A stretch of DNA of 64,000 nucleotides from Myxococcus stipitatus (lineage in GTDB: Bacteria; Myxococcota; Myxococcia; Myxococcales; Myxococcaceae), in assembly GCF_038561935.1 (NCBI RefSeq), contig NZ_CP102770.1, positions 7,936,001-8,000,000 of the forward strand. The letters are read 5' to 3'. The notes below the pieces were generated by a model. That model made no database searches and was not told the origin of the DNA. It saw only the letters and a list, made by a program, of their open reading frames with translations. A program made the position numbers and the translations under genes. Positions 53,555 to 60,842 of this stretch are shown piece after piece (the first letter of the stretch is position 1; each line of letters starts with the position of its first letter).

Positions 53555-54967
53555 TCATCCCCGGTCGGCCTCCGCGTCCGGGTCGATGCCGTACTCCTTG
53601 ATCTTGTAGAGCAGCGCACGGTGGCTGATGTCCAGGACCTCGGCTGCTCGGGTGCGGTTCCCCTTCGTCCGACGGAGAGCCGCTCGGATGTAGGACTCCT
53701 CCAGGTCGCGGATGGCCCGCTTGAGCGACAGGTCACTACCGACCTGTGGCACCTCGTTGCGACCTGTCCCAGGGGACGAGGGCGCGGCCCACAGCCGCTC
53801 GGGCAGGTTGGCCGGAAGGATGTGCGGGCCATCCGCCAGGAGGACCGCACGCTCCATGGCGTTCTCCAGCTCACGCACGTTGCCTGGCCAGGCATAGGTG
53901 GCCATCACCGCCTCGGCCTCCGGGGACAGGCTCTCCACGGGAGACTCGCGGTTGAGCTCGCGGTTGAAGCGCTGGATGAAGGCGTTCGCCAGGAGCGGCA
54001 CATCCTCGCGGCGCTCCCTCAAGGGCGGCACCCGGACGTTCACCACGTTGAGGCGGTAGTACAGGTCCTCGCGGAACTCACCCTTCTCCACCAGCTTGCC
54101 CAGGTCGCGCAGCGTGGCCGCCACCACACGCACGTCCACCTTCTCCACCCGGCTCTCCCCCACCGGTCGGATCTCCCCCTCCTGCAGCACACGCAGGAGC
54201 TTCACCTGCGCGGGCAGCGGCAGCTCCCCCACTTCATCGAGGAAGAGTGTGCCTCCATCGGCCTCCGCGAAGAGTCCTCGCTTGGCGGTGCGAGCGTCGG
54301 TGAAGGCGCCCTTGGCGTGACCGAACAGCTCGCTCTCCAACAGACCGCCGGGAATCGCGCCGCAGTTGACGGCGACGAACGGGAGCGGCGCACGAGGGCT
54401 GCGGGTGTGCAACTCCCGGGCAATGAGCTCCTTGCCCGTGCCGCTCTCTCCGCTGATGAGCACCGTGGTGTCCACCGGCGCCAGTCGCGCCACCTGCCTG
54501 AGCACCGCTTGAAGCGAGGCGCTCTCTCCGAGAATATGTCCCTGGGGAACAACGGGAACGCCGCCCAGCTTGAGGCGCCGGTTCTCCCGCAGCAGCCGCT
54601 CGCGCTCTTCGGCCTTGCGCAGGGCGAAGACAATCTCCTCGGGCTTGAAGGGCTTCTGGACGTAGTCGTAGGCCCCCGCGGACACCGCCTCCAGTGCCTG
54701 CTCCTGCGAGCCGTAGGCGCTCATCACCACCACGGTGAGCTCCGGGTGGGCCTCACGCGCCTCGCGCAGCAACGTGAGGCCATCCTTGCGAGGCATGCGC
54801 ACGTCGCTCAGAAGGACGTCGTAGTCGCGCGCGGCGAGCTCCCGCAGCGCCTCGTCCCCATCGGCGACGGCGCGCACGTCGTAGCCCTTGTCGGTGAGCA
54901 CCAACGTGAGGATGTGCCGGATGGAGGGCTCGTCGTCGGCGACGAGGATGGAACGGAACAAGGACAT
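53555..54967 (-). CDS. pilR2: NtrC-type response regulator, PilR-like (second pil regulator)
   Basis: A 470-residue sigma-54 activator. The receiver domain (1-120) has the acidic pair in ILVADDEPS, the phosphorylated Asp in DVLLSDVRMPRKDGL and the Lys in YDYVQKPFKPEE. The AAA+ domain has Walker A ISGESGTGKELIAREL, the sigma-54 contact loop GHAKGAFTDAR (GAFTDA rather than the usual GAFTGA), Walker B GGTLFLDEVGELPL and the Arg-rich FREDLYYRLNVVNVRVPPLR. A Fis-type helix-turn-helix ends it (GNRTRAAEVLDISHRALLYK). Phosphorylation by the adjacent histidine kinase is likely. I recall a second pilS/pilR pair at this place in M. xanthus, hence the name. Its target could be the pilA promoter nearby or another locus. 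Confidence 0.9.
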   Translation of the reverse strand: MSLFRSILVADDEPSIRHILTLVLTDKGYDVRAVADGDEALRELAARDYDVLLSDVRMPRKDGLTLLREAREAHPELTVVVMSAYGSQEQALEAVSAGAYDYVQKPFKPEEIVFALRKAEERERLLRENRRLKLGGVPVVPQGHILGESASLQAVLRQVARLAPVDTTVLISGESGTGKELIARELHTRSPRAPLPFVAVNCGAIPGGLLESELFGHAKGAFTDARTAKRGLFAEADGGTLFLDEVGELPLPAQVKLLRVLQEGEIRPVGESRVEKVDVRVVAATLRDLGKLVEKGEFREDLYYRLNVVNVRVPPLRERREDVPLLANAFIQRFNRELNRESPVESLSPEAEAVMATYAWPGNVRELENAMERAVLLADGPHILPANLPERLWAAPSSPGTGRNEVPQVGSDLSLKRAIRDLEESYIRAALRRTKGNRTRAAEVLDISHRALLYKIKEYGIDPDAEADRG

Positions 54968-55016
54968 GGGAGGCCTTCCAGGGTCATCATCCCCCAGTCC
55001 CAGCGGGGGGCATAGC

Positions 55017-56171
55017 TTATGGCCGCGCGGTGACTCCGCCCGCATCCGCCCCCACGGCGGGCAAGGACATGGTGAAGCACGCGCCCCCTTCGGGGAGATT
55101 CTCCGCGCCCAGCCTCCCCCCCATCACCTGCACCAGCCGCAGCGACACCGCGAGCCCCAGGCCCGTACCCTGACGGCCCTTCGTGGTGAAGAAGGGCTCG
55201 AACAACCGAGGCATCACCTCGGGCGCAATCCCCGGCCCCTGGTCCCTCACGACAACCAGGGCCTCGGCGCCCTCGAGCCGCGCAAGGACCTTCACGCGCC
55301 CCTGCCCGCCCATCGCCTGCGCGGCGTTGAGCAGCAGATTGATGAGGACCTGAGACAGCGGCCCCGCCTCCGCTCGCGCCACCACACCGGGTTCGAGGGC
55401 CAGGTCCACCGTCACGCCCGTGAGCTCTGGAGCGGCCCGCACCAGCCGTACGCAGGTCTCCACCACCGCGCCCACATCCACCGGGCCTGGAGACGCAGTC
55501 TCCGGACGCCCCAGGTCCAGCAGCCCTCGGACGATGCGGTCGATGCGCTGCACTTCGTGGTCGATGCGATCCACGTAGTCCTTCAGCTCAGGCGATGGCG
55601 CCTTCATCCGCGCGAGCGACAGGTAGCCCAGGATGCCCGCGAGAGGGTTGCCGATTTCATGAGCGACTCCCGCGGCCAGCCGCCCCACCGTCGCGAGCCG
55701 CTCCGAAGTCACGAGCTCCGTCTGCGCTCTCGCAAGTCGGGTGTTGGCGTCGCGCAGGGACTCGACCTGGGAACGGGTGAGCGCCTGCTCCTCGCGCAGC
55801 GCCTCCGCCAACCGCTGCAACGCGCGCTGCATCCGGGACAGCAACGGCCCCCCCGGAGTGGGTGACAGATGCGGGTCCAGCTCCAGCCGGCCCAGCTGCT
55901 CCACCATGTTCTCCGCGGAGCGCAGCGGACGCCCCACCGTCAGGTACAAAACCGCATAGGCCAGCAGCGTGAGCGCGACCAGATCCAACCCCAGCGCGAG
56001 CGGAAGGAAGCCCCGCACCTGCGCCAGCACCTCCGCATCGGGAGAGCCAGGGGCGGCCACACGGCGCCCCAGCTCCAGCAATCGGATGAGGACGGGCTGA
56101 AGCGACAGCCAGGAGAGTCCCGTGCAGAGCGAGCCCAGCAGGAACGCCACACTGGCGATGCGCCACTTCAC
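55017..56171 (-). CDS. pilS2: Sensor histidine kinase, PilS-like (second pil kinase)
   Basis: A 384-residue membrane kinase. Two membrane helices (ASVAFLLGSLCTGLSWLSL; LPLALGLDLVALTLLAYAVL) bracket a short periplasmic loop, followed by a HAMP-like linker. The dimerisation box has the phosphorylated His in GRLAAGVAHEIGNPLAGILG, and the ATPase has NLLLNAAQAM (N box), VVVRDQGPGIAP (G1) and GRQGTGLGLAVSLRLVQVMG (G2). It has two helices, not the six of Pseudomonas PilS, so it probably senses a different signal. The start is GTG at 56171, overlapping the pilD stop (GTGA). Same transcript as the regulator gene 49 bases on. Confidence 0.9.
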   Translation of the reverse strand: MKWRIASVAFLLGSLCTGLSWLSLQPVLIRLLELGRRVAAPGSPDAEVLAQVRGFLPLALGLDLVALTLLAYAVLYLTVGRPLRSAENMVEQLGRLELDPHLSPTPGGPLLSRMQRALQRLAEALREEQALTRSQVESLRDANTRLARAQTELVTSERLATVGRLAAGVAHEIGNPLAGILGYLSLARMKAPSPELKDYVDRIDHEVQRIDRIVRGLLDLGRPETASPGPVDVGAVVETCVRLVRAAPELTGVTVDLALEPGVVARAEAGPLSQVLINLLLNAAQAMGGQGRVKVLARLEGAEALVVVRDQGPGIAPEVMPRLFEPFFTTKGRQGTGLGLAVSLRLVQVMGGRLGAENLPEGGACFTMSLPAVGADAGGVTARP

Positions 56172-57244
56172 CGCGCGCCCCCCAGCAGCATCGCGATATC
56201 CATGGGCAACACCCGCGCCAGCCAGGGCCCCAGCAGCATCACCTCGAGGCCCGCCAATGCCAGCCACGGGCCGAAGGGAATGTTGGTGGGCCCAGGCACC
56301 CACTCCTCTTCCTCACCCGTCTCTACATCGAGGGGCGCATCGGGAATGGGCTGGAACAGCAGGCACCATGGCACCAGGACGATTCGCTTCCAGAGAGGCA
56401 GCCCCGGGCGGGTGAACTCCCAGGTCATCGTGGGCTCGGGAAGCTCCGCCTCGTCCACGGGTGGCGCATCGCTTGATTCAGAGGCTGGCGAAGAGGCCCC
56501 TTCGGGTGCGGGGGCATCCGGCGGCGTCGAGGGGCCTGCGCGTCCCGTGAGCCCCAACATCGCGAGGCCGACCACCGCGCCCTGCAGCGAGGAAAGGAAG
56601 AGGATGCCGAGCAGCGCGCGCCAGGAGAGAAACGCACCGAGCAACGCGACGAGGAACTTGTCGCCTCCGCCCAGGGCCTCCTTCCGGAACACCTTCCACC
56701 CCACGTACTCCATCAAGCGGAACGTGAGGAAGCCGATGACCGCGCCCAGCGTCGCGTCCACCACCGCGTCCGCGCCGTTCGGCAAGGCGAGCACCAACCC
56801 CGCGGCGATGCCGGGGATGGTGAGCGAGAACGGCAGAATCCAGTGCGCCAGGTCGATGAATGTGAGCGGAACCAACAGTGACACGAGCACCAGTGCGGGC
56901 AGCAGCTCGTACGTCCAGCCGAACCGCTTCAGGCACACGAGGAAGAGCAGCCCGGTGAGAAGCTCCACCAGCACGTAGCGCGCGGAGATGGGCGCGCGGC
57001 ATCCGCGACACCGCCCCCGCAGCGCGAGCCACGAAAGGACGGGAATGTTCTCGTACCAGGACAGGACGTGCCCACACTTGGGGCAGCGAGAGCCGGGTCG
57101 GACGATGCTCAGTCCTTCGGGAACACGAGCGATGACGACGTTGAGGAAGCTGCCGATGCAGAGGCCGAGAACCAGGAGGAAGGCGGTGAAGAGAGGCCCG
57201 GCCCAGGTCGGCACAAGGGAGGAATCCGTCACGGAGCCCCGCAT
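56168..57244 (-). CDS. pilD: Prepilin peptidase/N-methyltransferase PilD with a long insertion
   Basis: A 358-residue inner-membrane aspartyl protease that cuts the PilA leader and methylates the new N-terminus. The zinc cluster is CPKC (C54, C57) and CRGC (C79, C82). The catalytic aspartates are in LTFIDLAHWILP (D131) and LGGGDKFLVALLGAFLSW (D195, GxGD-type motif). Between residues about 235 and 300, before the last helices, there is a Pro/Glu/Ser/Ala-rich acidic insertion absent from typical PilD. Starts at 57274, 57244 and GTG 57232 are all possible; none has an ideal ribosome site, and 57244 was taken. Divergent from pilA; translationally coupled to the kinase gene. Confidence 0.92.
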   Translation of the reverse strand: MRGSVTDSSLVPTWAGPLFTAFLLVLGLCIGSFLNVVIARVPEGLSIVRPGSRCPKCGHVLSWYENIPVLSWLALRGRCRGCRAPISARYVLVELLTGLLFLVCLKRFGWTYELLPALVLVSLLVPLTFIDLAHWILPFSLTIPGIAAGLVLALPNGADAVVDATLGAVIGFLTFRLMEYVGWKVFRKEALGGGDKFLVALLGAFLSWRALLGILFLSSLQGAVVGLAMLGLTGRAGPSTPPDAPAPEGASSPASESSDAPPVDEAELPEPTMTWEFTRPGLPLWKRIVLVPWCLLFQPIPDAPLDVETGEEEEWVPGPTNIPFGPWLALAGLEVMLLGPWLARVLPMDIAMLLGGAR

Positions 57245-57392
57245 CCTAGCGTCGAGCCCTCGAGTGGGCAGCATCGCGGATCGACGAATTCCGTCAGCCG
57301 CGGTGACAAAATTTGGCAGCCCGAGGAACAGCCGAGCAAGGAACCTGGTGCCCGCTCACGGGAATTCACCGGGTTGGGCACATTGTTGGGGA

Positions 57393-57408
57393 TGGCACCG
57401 TTCGTGCT
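57393..57408 (+). promoter_or_regulatory. Sigma-54-type promoter of pilA
   Basis: TGGCACCGTTCGTGCT matches the -24/-12 consensus TGGCAC-N5-TTGCW: GG at 57394-57395 and GC at 57406-57407 are separated by exactly ten bases. The start would be near 57419, leaving a leader of ~44 bases with GGAG ten bases before the pilA ATG. M. xanthus pilA is sigma-54 dependent, and an NtrC-type regulator is encoded nearby. Confidence 0.75.
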
Positions 57409-57462
57409 ATGACTTCGGGCTGTCGTTCAACCCCCCTCCTGCACCTGCGGAGCACTCCCGAC

Positions 57463-58050
57463 ATGCTGAATCGTCTGATGAAGAAGAAGGGTGGCTTCAC
57501 CCTCATCGAGTTGATGATCGTGGTCGCGATCATCGGCATCCTGGCGGCCATCGCCATCCCGAACTTCATTCGCTTCCAGGCCAAGTCCAAGCAGTCGGAG
57601 GCGAAGACCAACCTGAAGGCCATCTTCACGGCCCAGAAGGCGTACTTCGGTGAGAAGGACAAGTACGTCAGCGACTTCAAGGTCGTCGGCTTTGATCCGG
57701 AGCCGGGCAACCGCTACACCTACGCCATCGACGACGGCTGTACTCTCGCGGCGGAGGCCGTCAGCGGGCGTGGCTACACGAATGGCTGCATCGGCCAGGA
57801 TGCGGCGCGGTTCAGCGAGGTGCCGTCGGGCGCCTTTGCGCTGACCCCCGGCATCACCGGTGACTGCCCGAACTGCAGCTTCAACGCGGCGGCGACCGGC
57901 AACGTCGACAACGACCCCGAGGGCGACACGTGGGGCATCACGTCGATCGCGACCGTTTCCACCGACCTGGCGAGCACCTGCGGCGTCGACTCGACGTCGG
58001 TCAGCGGCGGCGAGCCGGGCAACGCCTACAACGATGTGAGCTGCCCGTAA
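57463..58050 (+). CDS. pilA: Major type IV pilin PilA
   Basis: A 195-residue prepilin, the subunit of the pilus fibre. The leader MLNRLMKKKGG is cut after G11, leaving mature FTLIELMIVVAIIGILAAIA with the invariant Glu at position 5. Then AKSKQSEAKTNLKAIFTAQK matches the myxobacterial pilin spine. The globular part contains six Cys, including DDGCTL, NGCIGQ, GDCPNCSF, STCGVD and the C-terminal SCP, so up to three disulfides are possible. The ATG at 57463 was taken for the leader; upstream in-frame sequence is leader-less. Preceded by a sigma-54 promoter and followed by a strong terminator. Confidence 0.97.
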   Translation: MLNRLMKKKGGFTLIELMIVVAIIGILAAIAIPNFIRFQAKSKQSEAKTNLKAIFTAQKAYFGEKDKYVSDFKVVGFDPEPGNRYTYAIDDGCTLAAEAVSGRGYTNGCIGQDAARFSEVPSGAFALTPGITGDCPNCSFNAAATGNVDNDPEGDTWGITSIATVSTDLASTCGVDSTSVSGGEPGNAYNDVSCP

Positions 58051-58101
58051 TCGGGTGGTCGCGACACGGTCCTCCACTTCGACATGATGTCGCGTAGTAT
58101 C

Positions 58102-58144
58102 CACGGGACACCTGAGCAACTTCAGGTGTCCCGTGCTTCTTTCT
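58102..58144 (+). terminator. Intrinsic terminator between pilA and pilG
   Basis: A perfect 14-bp stem (CACGGGACACCTGA at 58102-58115 with TCAGGTGTCCCGTG at 58122-58135) closes on a six-base loop and is followed by CTTCTTTCT. It lies 51 bases after the pilA stop and only ten bases before the pilG start, so read-through may set a low level of PilGHI relative to the abundant pilin. The ribosome site of pilG (AGGG) starts right after it. Confidence 0.85.
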
Positions 58145-58153
58145 AGGGACATG

Positions 58154-59062
58154 ATGCGCAAGCTGCCAACCGTGCTCCTGGCCGCTGGACTGGTCTTGGT
58201 GCTGTTCAACGCAAGCCGGCCACTCCCCCCGCCTCACCTGGGTGATCGCCCCATCCTGCCGCGCGCGGGCTTCCTCAAGATTCTGTTCAAGGCACAGCTT
58301 GGATTGGTCGCTGACTACTTCTGGGTGATGACCATCAATCGGGTCGGAACCGCCAGGAGTGTGTCGGAGTACCGCGACATCTACTACTACGCGGACCTCA
58401 CCACGGACCTCGACCCGCGCTTCTCCAAGGTCTACACCTTCGCGGGAATCACCATCCCCATCCACCTGGGGCGCGAGCAGTACGCGAACATCGACGAGTC
58501 CTCGCGAATCCTGCGCAAGGGCGTGGCGAACACCCCCGAGGACAAGCGCATCCACTTCCAGTTGGCCTACAACCTCATCTTCTTCGAGCGGCGCTACAAA
58601 GAGGCCGCCGCCATCATCGAAGAACTCTCGAAAGAGCCTGGTGCCCCGGAGTGGTACTCCGGACTGGCGACCCGGCTCTATGCCCAGGCCGGAGACTTCG
58701 ACACCAGCCTGGGTCTCGCACAGATGATGCGAGATGGCGCAGAGGATGAGGAGACCCGCGCCTACTACGAGCGCCGGGTGAATGAAATCCTCCAGGAGCA
58801 GCTGCTCCAGCAGCTCGACAAGGCCATCCAGAGCTTCAAGAGCCGCGTGGGAGAACTTCCAGGCAGTCTTGAGGCCGTGGTCGCCGCCGGAGACCTGAAG
58901 GAGCTTCCAGCCGACCCCTTGGGCGGAAAGCTCTTCCTCGGAACGGATGGCCGCGCCTATTCCACATCGTCGCGGTTCCGGCTCGAGCTCATCTACGAGG
59001 AGAGGACCGAGGACGGGGAACGCATCGTGCCCAAGCCCATGGACTCGAAGAACGCACCATGA
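58154..59062 (+). CDS. pilG: PilG, accessory protein of the PilGHI ABC system
   Basis: A 302-residue protein with an N-terminal membrane anchor (KLPTVLLAAGLVLVLFNAS) and a mainly helical body with TPR-like repeats (YKEAAAIIEELSKEPGAPEW, DFDTSLGLAQMMRDGAEDEE). A C-terminal part has GKLFLGTDGRAYSTSSRFRL. In M. xanthus pilG, pilH and pilI follow pilA and are needed for pilus assembly or export; PilG was described as an accessory factor (recalled, not searched). Identification rests on position and length. Two adjacent ATGs exist at 58151 and 58154; the second has better spacing from AGGG. Its stop overlaps the pilH start (ATGA). Confidence 0.82.
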   Translation: MRKLPTVLLAAGLVLVLFNASRPLPPPHLGDRPILPRAGFLKILFKAQLGLVADYFWVMTINRVGTARSVSEYRDIYYYADLTTDLDPRFSKVYTFAGITIPIHLGREQYANIDESSRILRKGVANTPEDKRIHFQLAYNLIFFERRYKEAAAIIEELSKEPGAPEWYSGLATRLYAQAGDFDTSLGLAQMMRDGAEDEETRAYYERRVNEILQEQLLQQLDKAIQSFKSRVGELPGSLEAVVAAGDLKELPADPLGGKLFLGTDGRAYSTSSRFRLELIYEERTEDGERIVPKPMDSKNAP

Positions 59063-60039
59063 CTCATCCCAGCCCTGACGCTCCGCCCATCCAGGTCCGC
59101 GGCCTGTCGAAGACCTACAAGGTCGGATTTTGGTTCAACCGCACCGTTCGCGCCCTCCAGGGTCTGGACCTCGAAGTCGGTGCCGGGCAGATCTACGGTC
59201 TGCTCGGTCCGAACGGCGCTGGCAAGTCCACCACCATCAAGATCCTGATGAACCTGGTGCGGCCCAGCAACGGCACCGCGACGCTGTTCGGGCAACCCGT
59301 GGACCGCGCGGCGACGCGTCGTCTCGTCGGCTTCTTGCCCGAGAACCCCGCACCCTACGAGTACCTCACGGGCCGCGAGTTCGTGACGCTCGCGGGGCAG
59401 CTGTGCGGCATGAGCGGCCACGAACTCGACCAGCGCGTGAAGGAAGTCCTGGGCGCCGTGGAGATGGGGGCAGCGGAGAAGCTCCAGATTCGGCGCTATT
59501 CCAAGGGCATGGTTCAGCGCGTGGCGCTGGCACAGGCACTGGTGGCCAAGCCGAAGATGCTCATTCTTGATGAGCCCACGAGCGGCCTGGACCCCGTGGG
59601 ACGCCGGCAGATGCGCGACCTCATCCTCGCGGAGCGGGAGCGCGGAACCACCGTGCTGTTCTGCAGCCACATCATCCCGGACGTAGAGGCGCTGTGTGAC
59701 AGGCTGGCCGTGCTCGTGGGAGGCCGTCGCGTACGAGAGGGCAGCGTCCGCGAGCTGGTCTCCGCGCAAGTCCCCACGGTGGAGATGGTCATCGAAGGGC
59801 TCCAGTTGGAGCAGGTGAAGTCCATGGGCCAGGACCTGATGACCACCCAATCCCTGGATGGACGCGTGCGCGTCCAAGTCTCCGATGCGCAGAGCCAGCG
59901 CATGCTGAGCCAGGTGATTGCCGCGGGGGGGCGCGTCAACAGCCTCCAGGCGGCTCAGTTCTCACTGGAACAACTCTTCATGGATGCCCTCAAGGACTCT
60001 GGACGGGCGACGAGCGTCGGAGGGGAGATCAACACATGA
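59059..60039 (+). CDS. pilH: PilH, ABC transporter ATP-binding protein
   Basis: A 326-residue ABC ATPase: Walker A GPNGAGKSTTIKILMN, Q-loop region VGFLPENPAPYEYLTGREFV, signature YSKGMVQRVALAQAL (the YSKGM variant usual in ABC-2 exporters), Walker B LILDEPTSGLDPVGR and switch His in FCSHIIPDVEAL. The last ~80 residues form a C-terminal domain found in the CcmA/NatA-like group. It pairs with the PilI permease. Overlaps both pilG and pilI by four bases (ATGA), so the three are made in concert. Substrate unknown; M. xanthus mutants lack pili, as I recall. Confidence 0.9.
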   Translation: MTHPSPDAPPIQVRGLSKTYKVGFWFNRTVRALQGLDLEVGAGQIYGLLGPNGAGKSTTIKILMNLVRPSNGTATLFGQPVDRAATRRLVGFLPENPAPYEYLTGREFVTLAGQLCGMSGHELDQRVKEVLGAVEMGAAEKLQIRRYSKGMVQRVALAQALVAKPKMLILDEPTSGLDPVGRRQMRDLILAERERGTTVLFCSHIIPDVEALCDRLAVLVGGRRVREGSVRELVSAQVPTVEMVIEGLQLEQVKSMGQDLMTTQSLDGRVRVQVSDAQSQRMLSQVIAAGGRVNSLQAAQFSLEQLFMDALKDSGRATSVGGEINT

Positions 60040-60803
60040 GCGCGTTCGGAGCGATGGTCTGGAACGGCTTCCGGGAAGCACGTCGCAACCGCGTGACGGT
60101 GGTGGTGGGTGCCTTCGCGGCGGTGGTGCTGTTGTCGTCAACGCTCGTCACGGAAGTCACCGTCGCGACGTTCGACCGGGTCCTCACCGACTTTGGTCTG
60201 GGGATGATGAGCCTCATCCTCGTCTTCCTCACCATCTTCTTGTCGAGCGGGCTGCTGAGCCGGGAGATCGAACGGCGCACCATCTTCCTCGTCGTGAGCA
60301 AGCCCGTCTCTCGCACCCAGTTCCTGTTGGCGCGGCTTGCGGGCAACATGCTGACGCTCGCGGTGCTGATGGCCGCGATGATGCTCATCTTCATCAGCCA
60401 GCTGATGCTCTTCCAGATGAGCTTCAACTCCGTGCAGCTCATCGCGGCGGTGGGGTTGTGGTTCGAGCTGCTGGTCCTGACGAGCGCGGGCATCCTCTTC
60501 TCCAGCTTCGCGGGCCCCGCGGTGTCGGCCATCGCCACGACTGGCATCTACTTCGCCGGCCACCTGGCCAATGACCTCTACGACATCGCCAATCGGCTGA
60601 ACGAGGGGGCCGTCAAGACGTTCGCCAAGGGGCTCTACTACCTGCTGCCCAACCTCGAGCGGGTGAACTTCCGCCCGCATGCGACGTACTCGTTGCCCGT
60701 GGATACGGCCACCTTCTTCTCCGGTGCTGGATATGCGCTGGGCTGGGCCGCGCTTTTCACCGCGATGGCCATCGTCATCTTCGAGCGGCGCGACTTCCGC
60801 TGA
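60036..60803 (+). CDS. pilI: PilI, ABC-2-type permease
   Basis: A 255-residue membrane protein with six predicted helices, among them VTVVVGAFAAVVLLSSTLVT, FGLGMMSLILVFLTIFLSSG, LAGNMLTLAVLMAAMMLIFI and GYALGWAALFTAMAIVIFE. LLSREIERRTIFLVVSKPVS is the conserved cytoplasmic coupling segment of ABC-2 permeases. The start ATG overlaps the pilH stop. It ends 39 bases from the convergent TPR glycosyltransferase gene. Confidence 0.88.
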   Translation: MSAFGAMVWNGFREARRNRVTVVVGAFAAVVLLSSTLVTEVTVATFDRVLTDFGLGMMSLILVFLTIFLSSGLLSREIERRTIFLVVSKPVSRTQFLLARLAGNMLTLAVLMAAMMLIFISQLMLFQMSFNSVQLIAAVGLWFELLVLTSAGILFSSFAGPAVSAIATTGIYFAGHLANDLYDIANRLNEGAVKTFAKGLYYLLPNLERVNFRPHATYSLPVDTATFFSGAGYALGWAALFTAMAIVIFERRDFR

Positions 60804-60842
60804 TGCCAAGTCCCCTCTGGAGTCGGCCGATGACGGACGGCG

